Notes: generated by a model not told the origin, from the letters alone. A stretch of 64,000 nucleotides of DNA from Malonomonas sp036526255 (GCA_036526255.1 DATCYW010000067.1:62001-126000), one strand, 5' to 3'; shown: positions 8,003 to 18,401, counted from the first letter of the stretch. Program-made: numbers and translations.

Positions 8003-9496
8003 TTAACTCTCCCCCTCCAGAACCCTGGCGACAGCCTTTTTCCAGCCGCGCAGCAGGTTGTTACGTTTTGCCGAGCTGATCGCGGGAGTAAAGAGCGCAT
8101 CCCGCTGCCAGTTGGCTTTAATCGCCTCCAGCGAGGCATAGATCCCCAACTGCACTCCGGCCAGATAGGCCGCACCCAGCGCAGTGGTTTCCGTTACTTT
8201 GGGCCGCTCGACCGGCAGGTTCAGCAGGTCGGCCAGAAACTGCAGGAACCAGTTGTTGGCGACCATGCCGCCATCGACGCGCAACGCCATCGACCCGGTA
8301 TCACTATCCTTCTGCATCGCTTCCATCAGATCACTGGTTTGATAACCGACCGCTTCCAGGGTGGCGCGGACGATTTCGGCGATCCCGGTGTCACGGGTCA
8401 GACCGAAGAGTGCACCACGAGCGTGCGGGTCCCAGTACGGAGCGCCCAGCCCGGTAAAGGCGGGCACCAGATAGACGCCGCGGTTAGAATCGAGCCCCTG
8501 GGCCAGCCCTTCTGCTTCGCCGGCAGAATCGATCAGCTTCAAGCCGTCGCGCAGCCACTGGATGGCGGCACCGGCGACAAAAATCGAGCCTTCGATGGCG
8601 TAGCTGGTCCGACCGTTCACCCGGTAGGCGACGGTCGTCAGCAGGCGATGCTGTGAACGGAAAGCTTTTTCGCCGGTATTCAACAGCACAAAGCAACCGG
8701 TGCCGTAGGTGCTTTTGATCATCCCCGGTCCCAGGCAGGCCTGACCGATGGCGGCGGCCTGCTGATCGCCGGCAATCCCGCCGATCGGCAGGGCACGTCC
8801 GAACAGACCGGTTTCAGTCGCGCCGAAATCGGCAACGCAATCCTTCACCTCGGGCAGCAGCGATGTTGGAATCTGAAACAGCGCCAGCAATTCGTCATCC
8901 CACTTTTGACTGTGGATATTGAACAGCATGGTCCGCGATGCGTTGGTGACGTCGGTGGCGTGTGTCGTGCCGCCGGTCAGGCGCCAGAGGAGGAAACTGT
9001 CGACCGTACCGAAGGCCAACTGCCCCTGTTCGGCCTTGGCCCGCACCCCGGCGACATGGTCGAGAATCCAGCGTAATTTGCTGGCGGAAAAGTAGGGATC
9101 AAGCAGCAGACCGGTTTTTTCCGCGACCTGCGGCTCATGCCCGGCAGCTTTCAACTCGGCGCAATAAGCGGCGGTGCGCCGATCCTGCCAGACAATCGCA
9201 TTATAGACCGGCGTGCCGGTCTGCCGGTCCCAGACCAGGGTGGTTTCGCGCTGATTGGTTATACCAATGCCGGCGACTTCGATTCCTCCGTTCGCTGCCT
9301 GCTGCAACGCCTGAAGACAGACAGCGAGCACCGATTGCCAGATCTCCTCCGGATCGTGCTCGACCCAGCCGTCCTGCGGATAGAGCTGCTTGAATTCCTG
9401 TTGTGCCTGCGCCACGCAGTGTCCGGTTGCAGCAAAAATCATCGCCCGCGAACTGGTTGTGCCCTGATCGATCGCCAGAATATGTCGGCCGCCCAT
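8003..9496 (-). CDS. glpK: Glycerol kinase
   Basis: 497 residues, full length for the family. The N-terminus AIDQGTTSSRA is the FGGY phosphate-binding loop. NQRETT, the GTVDSFLLWRLTGG signature and the C-terminal LRVDGGMVANNW are all present. Reaction: glycerol plus ATP to sn-glycerol 3-phosphate in the cytoplasm. The ATG at 9496 follows GGGAGG at 6 bases. The gene is divergent from glpR and the glycerol importer operon, with 197 bases between them, so both sides can respond to GlpR. In E. coli this enzyme is inhibited by enzyme IIA-Glc and fructose 1,6-bisphosphate; whether that holds here cannot be told. Confidence 0.97.
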   Translation of the reverse strand: MGGRHILAIDQGTTSSRAMIFAATGHCVAQAQQEFKQLYPQDGWVEHDPEEIWQSVLAVCLQALQQAANGGIEVAGIGITNQRETTLVWDRQTGTPVYNAIVWQDRRTAAYCAELKAAGHEPQVAEKTGLLLDPYFSASKLRWILDHVAGVRAKAEQGQLAFGTVDSFLLWRLTGGTTHATDVTNASRTMLFNIHSQKWDDELLALFQIPTSLLPEVKDCVADFGATETGLFGRALPIGGIAGDQQAAAIGQACLGPGMIKSTYGTGCFVLLNTGEKAFRSQHRLLTTVAYRVNGRTSYAIEGSIFVAGAAIQWLRDGLKLIDSAGEAEGLAQGLDSNRGVYLVPAFTGLGAPYWDPHARGALFGLTRDTGIAEIVRATLEAVGYQTSDLMEAMQKDSDTGSMALRVDGGMVANNWFLQFLADLLNLPVERPKVTETTALGAAYLAGVQLGIYASLEAIKANWQRDALFTPAISSAKRNNLLRGWKKAVARVLEGES

Positions 9497-9606
9497 AAAT
9501 GCCTCCCGTCCAGATTGATTTTCGGAGCTCTATTTCTCTATTTGCCAGAAATGAAAACTATTAGGCTTCGAATTGTTCGTTAATGAAAAAATAATCTCCA
9601 GATCCC

Positions 9607-9634
9607 TTGTTAACTGAACAAAGCTTGCTATAAA
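9607..9634 (+). promoter_or_regulatory. Putative glpR-glpSTPQUVD promoter with overlapping dyad
   Basis: TTGTTA (9607-9612) and TATAAA (9629-9634) are 16 bases apart. A perfect dyad, TTGTT-5-AACAA, covers 9607-9621 and so overlaps the -35 box, a natural place for repression by the DeoR-type GlpR. The dyad lies in the 197-base divergent region shared with glpK. Assignment to GlpR is inferred. Confidence 0.5.
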
Positions 9635-9693
9635 CAAAAGCAGATGCAACTGGAAACAGAAAAATAGTTCACTCCTGCAAGTCAGGATTCACA

Positions 9694-10470
9694 ATGAATC
9701 AGCGGCAACAGGAAATTCTGCTTCTTGTTCAACAGCGTGGTTTCGTCGCCATCGAAACCCTTGCGCAGCACTTCAACCTCACCCCGCAGACCATCCGTCG
9801 CGACATCAACAGCCTCTGCGAACAACAACTGCTGACCCGCTATCACGGCGGGGCCGGGCTCTCATCCAGTGTCGAAAACGTCGACTACAGCACCCGCCAG
9901 GTGCTGAACCTGGAAGCGAAACGCCTTATCGCCGCGATGGCCGCCGCGAAGATCCCCGATCGCGCCTCAATCTTCATCAACATCGGCACCACCACCGAAG
10001 AGGTCGCCAGAGCCCTGCTGAATCACAGCGGCTTGCGCATCATCACCAACAACCTGAACGTCGCAACCATTCTGCGCCAGAATCCCGGCTTCGAAATCAT
10101 TATTGCCGGCGGCTCGGTCCGGCAGCGCGATGGCGGCATCACCGGCGAGGCGACCATCGATTTCATCCGCCAGTTCAAGGTTGATTACGGCATCATCGGC
10201 ATTTCGAGCATCGACGCGGACGGCACCCTGCTCGACTTTGATTATCACGAAGTGCGGGTCGCCCAGGCGATCATCGAAAACTCCCGCCAGGTTTTTCTGG
10301 TCGCCGATCAGAGTAAATTCGAGCGCTGCGCGATGGTCCGGCTCGGCAGCATCCGTCAGGTCAGCGCCCTGTTTACCGACCGGCAACCGCCGGAGCATAT
10401 TCTGGCTATTCTGAACGAAGCAGATGTGGCCCTGCAGACCGCAGACGCCTGCGGACATGCGGAGCAGTAA
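9694..10470 (+). CDS. glpR: DeoR-family regulator of the glycerol genes
   Basis: 258 residues. An N-terminal DeoR winged helix-turn-helix (RQQEILLLVQQRGFV, LTPQTIRRDINSL) is followed by the sugar-phosphate-sensing domain (INIGTTTEEVARAL, IIAGGSVRQRDGGITG). Family role: a repressor released by a phosphorylated intermediate, here most likely glycerol 3-phosphate. It is the first gene of the operon and is divergent from glpK. The ATG at 9694 follows AGGA. The regulated genes are inferred from position and the dyad at 9607. Confidence 0.9.
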   Translation: MNQRQQEILLLVQQRGFVAIETLAQHFNLTPQTIRRDINSLCEQQLLTRYHGGAGLSSSVENVDYSTRQVLNLEAKRLIAAMAAAKIPDRASIFINIGTTTEEVARALLNHSGLRIITNNLNVATILRQNPGFEIIIAGGSVRQRDGGITGEATIDFIRQFKVDYGIIGISSIDADGTLLDFDYHEVRVAQAIIENSRQVFLVADQSKFERCAMVRLGSIRQVSALFTDRQPPEHILAILNEADVALQTADACGHAEQ

Positions 10471-10503
10471 CGCTCTGCGACCGGCTGAAAAGGGATCTTG
10501 CGC

Positions 10504-11589
10504 ATGGCAATGCAACTCGAAAACATCACCAAGCTGGTCGCAAACGAATGTCATATTGACAACATTTCGCTACAGCTGGAACCGGGCACCTTCAACATTC
10601 TGCTCGGTCGCACCCTGTCCGGAAAAACCAGCCTGATGCGACTGATGGCCGGACTGGACAAGCCGAGCAGCGGACGGATTCTGATGAATGGCCGCGACCT
10701 GACCGGGGTGCCGGTGCGCAAACGTGACGTGGCCATGGTTTATCAGCAGTTCATCAACTACCCCTCGATGAGCGTCTACAAAAACATCGCCTCGCCGTTG
10801 CGCCTGGCAAAGGTCGCCGCCGCCGAAATCGACCGGCGGGTGCGCGAGGTTGCCGAGATGTTACATATCGAAAAGCTGCTCGACCGCTTGCCGGTAGAAC
10901 TTTCGGGCGGTCAGCAGCAGCGCACCGCTATCGCCCGCGCGCTGATCAAGGACGCCGAGCTGCTGTTGCTGGATGAGCCGCTGGTGAATCTGGATTACAA
11001 GCTGCGCGAGGAATTACGCACCGAAATGCGCGACATCTTCAAGCGCCGCCAGTCGATCGTCGTTTACGCCACCACTGAGCCGCCCGAAGCGCTGGCGCTG
11101 GGAGGGAACACCGCCGTGCTCTTTGAAGGACGGCTGGAACAGTTCGGACCGACCGTCGAGGTCTATCAGCATCCGCAGACCAGCCGGATTGCCCAGGCCT
11201 TCAGCGACCCGGCGATGAATTTTGTCAGCGGCAGCGTCGCGGCCGGGAACCTGCTGCTGGGGGACGCCCGACCGGCAGCACTGCAACCGCATCTGGGCCG
11301 GCTGCCGGAGGGCAGCTACCGCTTCGGCATGCGCGCCAGTCATCTGCAGCTGGAGCGTGGCAAGGCGTCCGACATCGAATTTTTGACCAGCGTCGACCTC
11401 GCCGAAATCAGCGGCTCCGAAACCTTCGTCCACGTCGTTCACGATGGCGGCACCTGGACGGTGCAGGTGCCGGGGATCCGCAACTATCGCATTGATGAGC
11501 AGGTGCAGGTCTACGTCGACCCCGACCGGCTGTTTGTTTTCGACCTGGCCGGACGGCTGGTCGCTTCTCCCGACAACGCTTCGGCATAA
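10504..11589 (+). CDS. glpS: Glycerol ABC importer ATPase GlpS
   Basis: 361 residues. MalK/UgpC-type ATPase with a C-terminal TOBE-like domain. Walker A is GRTLSGKT, the Q-loop VYQQF, the signature LSGGQQQR is intact, and Walker B is LLLLDEPL. The switch-loop His is missing: the usual THD is ATTEP, with Thr191 at the His position. Its partner GlpT has the reverse pattern. Gene order glpR-S-T-P-Q-U-V-D matches the glycerol ABC importer described in rhizobia. A TTG at 10498 is an alternative start. The protein is a peripheral inner-membrane ATPase of a heteromeric transporter. Confidence 0.88.
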   Translation: MAMQLENITKLVANECHIDNISLQLEPGTFNILLGRTLSGKTSLMRLMAGLDKPSSGRILMNGRDLTGVPVRKRDVAMVYQQFINYPSMSVYKNIASPLRLAKVAAAEIDRRVREVAEMLHIEKLLDRLPVELSGGQQQRTAIARALIKDAELLLLDEPLVNLDYKLREELRTEMRDIFKRRQSIVVYATTEPPEALALGGNTAVLFEGRLEQFGPTVEVYQHPQTSRIAQAFSDPAMNFVSGSVAAGNLLLGDARPAALQPHLGRLPEGSYRFGMRASHLQLERGKASDIEFLTSVDLAEISGSETFVHVVHDGGTWTVQVPGIRNYRIDEQVQVYVDPDRLFVFDLAGRLVASPDNASA

Positions 11590-11608
11590 CTGACAAAGGG
11601 ACGCAGGC

Positions 11609-12721
11609 ATGGCGCGGATCGTTCTTTCAGGCTTGGCCCACTCCTACCATTCTCACCCCACCAGTGAGAGCGACTTTGCGCTGCGCAAAACCGAACATGT
11701 CTGGGAAGACGGCAGCGCCTATGCCCTGCTCGGCCCCTCCGGCTGCGGTAAAACCACCCTGCTGAATATTATCTCCGGCTTACTTAAACCCTCGGCGGGT
11801 CAGGTGCTGTTTGATGACCGGGAGGTTACGGCGCTGCTACCGCAGCAGCGCAATATAGCCCAGGTGTTCCAGTTTCCAGTGATCTACGACACCATGAAGG
11901 TGTACGACAATCTGGCCTTTCCACTGCGCAACCGCAAAGTGCCCGAGGCCGATATCCGCACCCGCGTCACGGAGGTCGCCGAGATGCTGGAGCTGCAGGA
12001 TGTGCTGCACAAGCGTGCCGCCAACTTAAGCGCCGACGCCAAACAGAAGATCTCCCTCGGGCGCGGGCTGGTGCGCAGCGACGTCGCGGCGATCCTGTTC
12101 GACGAGCCGCTGACCGTTATCGACCCGCACCTGAAGCGGTTATTGCGGCGCAAGCTCAAACAGATCCACGCGCGCTTCAAACTGACGATGATTTACGTCA
12201 CCCACGACCAGCTCGAGGCGCTGACCTTTGCCGATCAGGTGGTGGTGATGAACGAGGGGCAGGTGATGCAGAGCGGCACGCCGCAGGACCTTTTCGAAAA
12301 CCCGCAGCACACCTTTGTCGGCTATTTCATCGGCAGCCCCGGCATGAATTTCATGCCCTGCATCATGAACAACGGCGTGGCGGCGGTCGGCGAGCGGCAG
12401 ATCCCGGTCGGAAACGGCAGCGAAAAACTCAGCGGCAGCTACGAACTTGGCATCCGCCCCGAATTTCTCAAGCTGCATAACCACGAGGTTGCAGGCAGCC
12501 ATCCGGTTGTCATCAAGGCGCTGGAGGATCTGGGCAACTGTAAAATTATCACGCTGCAGTTTGCCGGACACCGACTCAAAGTGAAGCTGCCGGAGGAGCA
12601 GGAGGTTCCGGCAGAGAGCGGTTTTGTCGAATTCCAACCGCAGTGGATCAGGCTCTACGCCAACGGCAAGCTGGTCGAAACCGCGCCGCGCCAGCCCTCA
12701 CGACTGGAGGCTGCATTATGA
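11609..12721 (+). CDS. glpT: Glycerol ABC importer ATPase GlpT
   Basis: 370 residues. Walker A is GPSGCGKTT, Walker B AILFDEPL, and the switch His is present (VTHDQLEAL, His199). The signature motif is degenerate: LSADAKQK (140-147) replaces LSGGQ. Paired with GlpS this leaves one canonical ATP site (GlpT Walker A, Walker B and His with the GlpS signature) and one degenerate site. A C-terminal TOBE-like region follows residue 240. It lies 19 bases after glpS, and its stop overlaps the glpP start (ATGA), indicating coupled translation. Confidence 0.88.
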   Translation: MARIVLSGLAHSYHSHPTSESDFALRKTEHVWEDGSAYALLGPSGCGKTTLLNIISGLLKPSAGQVLFDDREVTALLPQQRNIAQVFQFPVIYDTMKVYDNLAFPLRNRKVPEADIRTRVTEVAEMLELQDVLHKRAANLSADAKQKISLGRGLVRSDVAAILFDEPLTVIDPHLKRLLRRKLKQIHARFKLTMIYVTHDQLEALTFADQVVVMNEGQVMQSGTPQDLFENPQHTFVGYFIGSPGMNFMPCIMNNGVAAVGERQIPVGNGSEKLSGSYELGIRPEFLKLHNHEVAGSHPVVIKALEDLGNCKIITLQFAGHRLKVKLPEEQEVPAESGFVEFQPQWIRLYANGKLVETAPRQPSRLEAAL

Positions 12722-13586
12722 ACAAATGGCAAGACAACAAGGCCTGGTTCATGGTCATCCCGGTGTTCCTGGTGGTCGCGGTGTCGGCCATCCTGCCGCT
12801 GATGACCGTCGTCAATTACTCGCTGCAGGATATCTTCGGCCCAGACCAGCGGATCTTCGTCGGGATCGAGTGGTACAAGGAGGCGCTGACCGATTCGCGC
12901 CTGCATGACGCGCTCAGCAAGCAACTGCTGTTCTCGTCGCTGGTGCTGCTGATCGAGATTCCACTGGGGATTCTGATCGCGCTGACGATGCCCAAAAAAG
13001 GCTGGAGCGCCTCGCTGAGCCTGGTGCTGGTCGCCCTGCCGCTGCTGATCCCCTGGAACGTGATCGGCACCATCTGGATCATCTTCATGCGCCCCGACAT
13101 CGGCCTGCTGGGCGCGGCGGTCAACGGCATGGGGATCCCCTTCGATCACACCGCCGCGCCCTTCGATGCCTGGGTGACGGTGCTGCTGATGGAGGTCTGG
13201 CACTGGACGCCGCTGGTGGTGCTGCTGGCCTACGCCGGGCTGCAGGCGATCCCCGAAGCCTATTTTCAGGCCGCCCGCATCGATGGCGCCTCGGCCTGGG
13301 CGATCTTCCGCTACATCCAGCTGCCGAAAATGCGCGGCGTGCTAACCATCGCCGTACTGCTGCGCTTTATGGACAGCTTCCTGATCTACGCGGAACCCTT
13401 TGTCCTGACCGGCGGCGGCCCCGGTAACTCGACCACTTTTCTGTCGATCTACCTGGTCAAGATGGCGGTCGGCCAGTTTGACCTGGGTCCGGCGGCAGCT
13501 TTCTCAATCATCTACTTTCTGATTGTGCTGCTGTTCTGCTGGCTGTTCTATCAGGTGCTGCTGAAGGTCGGAACGGGGGACAAACC

Positions 13587-13590
<4 letters not shown>
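12718..13590 (+). CDS. glpP: Glycerol ABC importer permease GlpP
   Basis: 290 residues. The ATG at 12718 overlaps the glpT stop as ATGA. A MalF/UgpA-type inner-membrane permease with six predicted helices. The cytoplasmic EAA-loop is EAYFQAARIDGASAWAIFRYI, which contacts the ATPases; a shorter quote is AARIDGASAW. Forms the pore with GlpQ. Its stop overlaps the start of glpQ by 4 bases. Assignment to glycerol rests on the surrounding glp genes rather than on the permease sequence itself. Confidence 0.88.
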
Positions 13591-14390
<800 letters not shown>

Positions 14391-14403
14391 CGGAGGGGCG
14401 GAT

Positions 14404-14682
14404 ATGTCACTGGAATGGATGGCCTGGACCCTGCCGACGGCAATTTTCTTTATCAGCATCGCCTGCCTGCTGGTCGGCATGACGGTCTGGCAGGTCAAAG
14501 CGCCGAGCATTGAACGCAAAGGGTTTCTGCCGATTGCCACCACCCCGGGCGATCGCCTGTTCATCGGCCTGCTCGGCAGCGCCTACATCCACCTGGCCTG
14601 GATCGGTCTGACCAGCTTGAATCTCTGGATCGCCTTTGTTATCGCGCTGATCTGGATGATCGTTTTGATGCGTTGGGGCTAA
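14404..14682 (+). CDS. glpU: Small membrane protein GlpU of the glycerol importer (DUF2160)
   Basis: 92 residues. The ATG at 14404 is preceded by GGAGGGG. Two to three hydrophobic helices (about 6-28, 55-75 and 72-90). The family accompanies GlpSTPQV-type importers and almost nothing else, so it is a probable accessory subunit in the inner membrane; its task is unknown. It lies 13 bases after glpQ. Confidence 0.8.
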   Translation: MSLEWMAWTLPTAIFFISIACLLVGMTVWQVKAPSIERKGFLPIATTPGDRLFIGLLGSAYIHLAWIGLTSLNLWIAFVIALIWMIVLMRWG

Positions 14683-14685
14683 GCA

Positions 14686-14761
14686 GAACTCATTTCACGA
14701 GTTCAACTCAGTTCGGTGCTCAGGGCCTTCGCACCGACAATGAGACCCGGAAGAGACCGGG
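14686..14761 (+). other. Three consecutive mRNA stem-loops between glpU and glpV
   Basis: Three inverted repeats fill the 115-base gap: GAACTC/GAGTTC (14686-14704), TCGGTGC/GCACCGA (14713-14737) and CCCGG/CCGGG (14746-14761). None has a T-run, so they are unlikely to terminate. Such hairpins before binding-protein genes often mark processing or stabilise the mRNA, which would let GlpV be made in excess of the membrane parts. This role is inferred. Confidence 0.55.
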
Positions 14762-14797
14762 CATGGCAATGGGGGTCCAATTGAAGGAGGAGTGAAA

Positions 14798-16546
14798 ATG
14801 ACAGGTGCAATCCGCAGGAAAAGATCTCGAGCGGGGCTGCTACTCGGCCTCACGGTCGCGCTGTTGATGTTTTTGAGCACATCGGCCAGCGCCGACATGG
14901 CGGCAGCCCAGAGATGGGTCGACAGCGAATTTCAGCCTTCGACCCTGAGCAAAGCTGAGCAGATGAAAGAGATGGAGTGGTTCATCAACGCCGCGAAGCC
15001 CTTCAAAGGGATGAAGATCAAGGTCGTCTCCGAAACCATTCCGACCCACGAGTACGAGTCGAAAGTTCTCACCAAAGCCTTCCAGGAGATCACCGGCATC
15101 GAAGTCGTCCACGACCTGATTCAGGAAGGGGATGTCATCGAAAAGCTGCAGATCCAGATGCAGTCGGGGGAAAACGTCTTTGACGCCTACATCAACGATT
15201 CGGACCTGATCGGCACCCACTTCCGCTACGGGCATGTCGTCAACCTCACCGACTGGATGGCCGGCGCAGGCAAAGACGTGACGCTGCCGACGCTTGACAT
15301 CGATGACTTCATGGGCAAGTCGTTCACCACCGGCCCGGACGGCAAACTCTATCAATTGCCTGACCAGCAGTTCGCCAATCTCTACTGGTTCCGCTACGAC
15401 TGGTTCAACCGCGACGACCTGAAAGCGCAGTTCAAAAAACTTTACGGCTATGAACTGGGCGTGCCGGTCAACTGGTCAGCCTATGAAGATATCGCTGAAT
15501 TCTTCAGTGAGCACGTCCGTGAAATCGACGGCAAAGCGATCTACGGCCACATGGACTACGGTAAAAAAGCGCCCGACCTTGGCTGGCGCTTCACTGACGC
15601 CTGGCTGTCGATGGCCGGAGCCGGCGACAAGGGGCTTCCCAACGGTAAACCGGTTGACGAATGGGGTATTCGGGTAGAAGATTGCAGCCCGGTCGGTGCC
15701 AGCGTCAGTCGCGGCGGCGCCACCAACGGTCCGGCGGCAAAATATGCGCTGCAGAAATACATGGACTGGCTGCGCAAATATGCCCCTCCGGGTGCCCTTG
15801 GGATGGACTTCTATCAGTCGCTGCCGAGTTTGGCCAAAGGAAACGTCGCACAGCAGATTTTCTGGTACACCGCTTTCACCTCTTCGATGGTTGAAAAAGG
15901 CACGCCGGTGGTCAACGATGACGGCACCCCGAAGTGGCGCATGGCGCCGTCGCCACACGGCCCCTACTGGGAAGAAGGGATGAAGCTCGGCTATCAGGAC
16001 GCCGGTTCCTGGACGCTGTTCAACAGCACTCCGGTTGATCGACGCAAGGCGGCCTGGCTGTTCGCCCAGTTCACCGTCTCCAAATCCGTCTCGCTGAAGA
16101 AGACCCATGTCGGCCTGACGCCGATCCGCGACAGCGACATCCGCCATGAATCCTTCACCAAGCGCGCACCGCAACTGGGTGGACTGGTCGAATTCTACCG
16201 CAGCCCGGCGCGGGTGGCCTGGACACCGACCGGCACCAACGTGCCTGATTACCCGAAGCTGGCCCAGCTCTGGTGGCAGAACATCGGGGAAGCGGTTGCC
16301 GGTGAAGTGACCGTCGATACCGCAATGGACAACCTGGCCCGCGAGCAGGACAAGGTGCTGATGCGCATCGAACGCAGCAAGTCGCAGGAAAAATGCGGCC
16401 CGAAACTGAACGCAGAGCGTGATGAAGCCTACTGGCTGAATCAGCCCGGCTCACCTAAAGCCAAACTGGCCAATGAAAAGCCGCAGGGCGAGACGGTCAA
16501 CTATGATGACCTGATCAAGGCCTGGCGCGAAGGCAGAGTCAAGTAA
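14798..16546 (+). CDS. glpV: Periplasmic glycerol-binding protein GlpV
   Basis: 582 residues. The ATG at 14798 has AAGGAGG at 7 bases. A Sec signal peptide (basic KRSRAG, hydrophobic LLLGLTVALLMFLS, cleavage after ASA) precedes a family-1-like extracellular solute-binding fold. The protein is longer than usual sugar-binding proteins, as is typical of GlpV. Role: binds glycerol in the periplasm and delivers it to GlpPQ. Flanked on both sides by mRNA stem-loops without T-runs. Glycerol specificity is inferred from context. Confidence 0.88.
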   Translation: MTGAIRRKRSRAGLLLGLTVALLMFLSTSASADMAAAQRWVDSEFQPSTLSKAEQMKEMEWFINAAKPFKGMKIKVVSETIPTHEYESKVLTKAFQEITGIEVVHDLIQEGDVIEKLQIQMQSGENVFDAYINDSDLIGTHFRYGHVVNLTDWMAGAGKDVTLPTLDIDDFMGKSFTTGPDGKLYQLPDQQFANLYWFRYDWFNRDDLKAQFKKLYGYELGVPVNWSAYEDIAEFFSEHVREIDGKAIYGHMDYGKKAPDLGWRFTDAWLSMAGAGDKGLPNGKPVDEWGIRVEDCSPVGASVSRGGATNGPAAKYALQKYMDWLRKYAPPGALGMDFYQSLPSLAKGNVAQQIFWYTAFTSSMVEKGTPVVNDDGTPKWRMAPSPHGPYWEEGMKLGYQDAGSWTLFNSTPVDRRKAAWLFAQFTVSKSVSLKKTHVGLTPIRDSDIRHESFTKRAPQLGGLVEFYRSPARVAWTPTGTNVPDYPKLAQLWWQNIGEAVAGEVTVDTAMDNLAREQDKVLMRIERSKSQEKCGPKLNAERDEAYWLNQPGSPKAKLANEKPQGETVNYDDLIKAWREGRVK

Positions 16547-16572
16547 CGCAGTTGTCAGACGCAACAACCAAC

Positions 16573-16601
16573 GGGAGTCGGGGTGAACAGCCCCGGCTCC
16601 C
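16573..16601 (+). other. mRNA stem-loop between glpV and glpD
   Basis: GGGAG-T-CGGGG and CCCCG-G-CTCCC form a GC-rich hairpin with an 8-base loop. No T-run follows and glpD starts 45 bases later, so it is more likely a 3' stabiliser of the glpV message or an attenuator than a full terminator. Confidence 0.5.
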
Positions 16602-16646
16602 AAACTGTGCCCAGAGTCGCGAACAACAGACGGCCGTGGAGAGACG

Positions 16647-18266
16647 ATGATGACCAGAGAAGAGAATCTGCAGCGATTGAAGTCCGGCGAAATTTTCGAC
16701 CTGCTGATCATCGGCGGCGGCGCAACCGGCTGCGGCATCGCTCTGGACGCGGCGACCCGCGGACTGAAGGTCGCGCTGCTGGAAAAGAATGATTTCTCCG
16801 AAGGGACCAGCAGCCGCAGCACCAAGCTGGTTCACGGCGGGGTACGCTATCTGGAGATGGCGGTCAAAAAACTCGACCGGGTGCAGTACAACCTGGTGAA
16901 GGATGGCCTGCGGGAACGCTATGTGCTGCTAAAAAACGCGCCGCACCTGTCCAATCGGCTGGCGCTGGTCACGCCGCTCTATCGCTGGATCGACGTCCCT
17001 TACGTTTTCTCCGGCCTCAAGCTCTACGATATTCTGGCCGGCAAACGCAATATCGGCCACAGCCGCCTGCTCAGCCGCAAGGAGGCGTTGCGGCGCTTCC
17101 CAACCCTCAAAGCCGAAGGCTTAAAAGCCGGCGTGCTCTATTACGACGGACAGTTCCACGATGCGCGGATGGCCCTGTCGCTGGCCTTGACCGCCGAACA
17201 GCAGGGCGCGACCATCGTCAATCATCTGGCGGTCAGCGGGCTGTTCAAGGACGCCGGCAAGCTCGCCGGGGCCGAACTGACCGATTCGCTGAGCGGAGAG
17301 AGCTGGCAGCTGCGCGCCAAAGGGGTGATCAACGCCGCTGGTCCCTTCGCCGATCAGATCAGGTTGATGGACGACCCTGCCGCCGCCCGGATCCTCACCG
17401 CCAGCACCGGCATTCACATCGTCCTGGATAAACGCTTCGCCCCGCCCGACACCGGCCTGATGATCCCGCAGACCGAAGATGGCCGGGTGCTGTTCGTACT
17501 CCCCTGGGAAGACCACGCGCTGGTCGGCACCACCGACGAACCGGCGGAGATCACCGAGCATCCGCGCCCACTTGAATCTGAAATCAATTACCTGCTGCGC
17601 CACGTCACCCGCTACTTCAATCTGCAGGTCGAAAAAGCAGATATCAAGGCGGTCTGGTCGGGGTTGCGACCGCTGGTCTCCGATCCCAAGGCAACCGACA
17701 CGGCCAAGCTGGCCCGCGATCATGTGCTGGTCGAAAGCGAATCCGGCCTGCTGACAATCGCCGGCGGCAAATGGACGACTTATCGGAAAATGGCCCTGGA
17801 CACGGTGGAACATGCCCTGCGACAGTTCAAGCTGAGCGCGCCCAGGCCAGACTGTCAGACTGAGCACCTGCCGCTGCTCGGCGGCGCCGGTTATGCTGAA
17901 ACAGGCGATCAGGCGCTGATTGAAAAGTACGGCTTCGCCGCAGACGTCGCCGCTTATCTGAACCGCACTTACGGCGACCAGGCTGAGCAGGTCGCGCAGC
18001 TGGCCGAAGCCGGCTACCAAGCACGACTGGTCGAAAATCATCCAGTTCTGGAAGCCGAGGTCATCTACGCGGTGCGTTCTGAGTTGGCCGAGCGGGTGAT
18101 CGATGTGCTGGCGCGGCGGACGCCGCTGGCGCTGCTGGATACTGCGGCCGCCAGCCTGGCAGCGCCGCGAGTGCTGGAGCTTATGGCCGCTGAGTTGAAC
18201 TGGGATCAGCAGCGCTGCGAAGAAGAAACGCGCCTGACACGGCAGCGCCTGAGCGAAGCGCTCTAA
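16647..18266 (+). CDS. glpD: Glycerol-3-phosphate dehydrogenase (respiratory, FAD)
   Basis: 539 residues. The N-terminus has the FAD-binding LLIIGGGATGCGIALDAA, then SSRSTKLVHGGVRYLE, the standard GlpD signature, and a C-terminal helical DAO_C domain. Reaction: sn-glycerol 3-phosphate to dihydroxyacetone phosphate with electrons to quinone at the inner membrane. Two adjacent ATGs (16647, 16650) are possible starts. Last gene of the glp operon. Together with glpK it completes glycerol catabolism to glycolysis. Confidence 0.95.
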   Translation: MMTREENLQRLKSGEIFDLLIIGGGATGCGIALDAATRGLKVALLEKNDFSEGTSSRSTKLVHGGVRYLEMAVKKLDRVQYNLVKDGLRERYVLLKNAPHLSNRLALVTPLYRWIDVPYVFSGLKLYDILAGKRNIGHSRLLSRKEALRRFPTLKAEGLKAGVLYYDGQFHDARMALSLALTAEQQGATIVNHLAVSGLFKDAGKLAGAELTDSLSGESWQLRAKGVINAAGPFADQIRLMDDPAAARILTASTGIHIVLDKRFAPPDTGLMIPQTEDGRVLFVLPWEDHALVGTTDEPAEITEHPRPLESEINYLLRHVTRYFNLQVEKADIKAVWSGLRPLVSDPKATDTAKLARDHVLVESESGLLTIAGGKWTTYRKMALDTVEHALRQFKLSAPRPDCQTEHLPLLGGAGYAETGDQALIEKYGFAADVAAYLNRTYGDQAEQVAQLAEAGYQARLVENHPVLEAEVIYAVRSELAERVIDVLARRTPLALLDTAAASLAAPRVLELMAAELNWDQQRCEEETRLTRQRLSEAL

Positions 18267-18401
18267 AGCGAGACCGTCCGACAACCGTCACAAGGCAGGA
18301 ATATCCGCAGCCATTCTTTAGTCTTTCTCAATAAGGCAGAGCTGGGCTATAGTGCCTGCAACCTGCTGACGCACTCACCCCAGCTTCACTGACGAAAAAT
18401 A

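Noticed and set aside
14686..14761. Terminator between glpU and glpV
   Set aside because: Three hairpins but no T-run, and glpV belongs functionally to the operon.
17121..18284. 387-codon - frame opposite glpD
   Set aside because: Antisense shadow; glpD is unambiguous.
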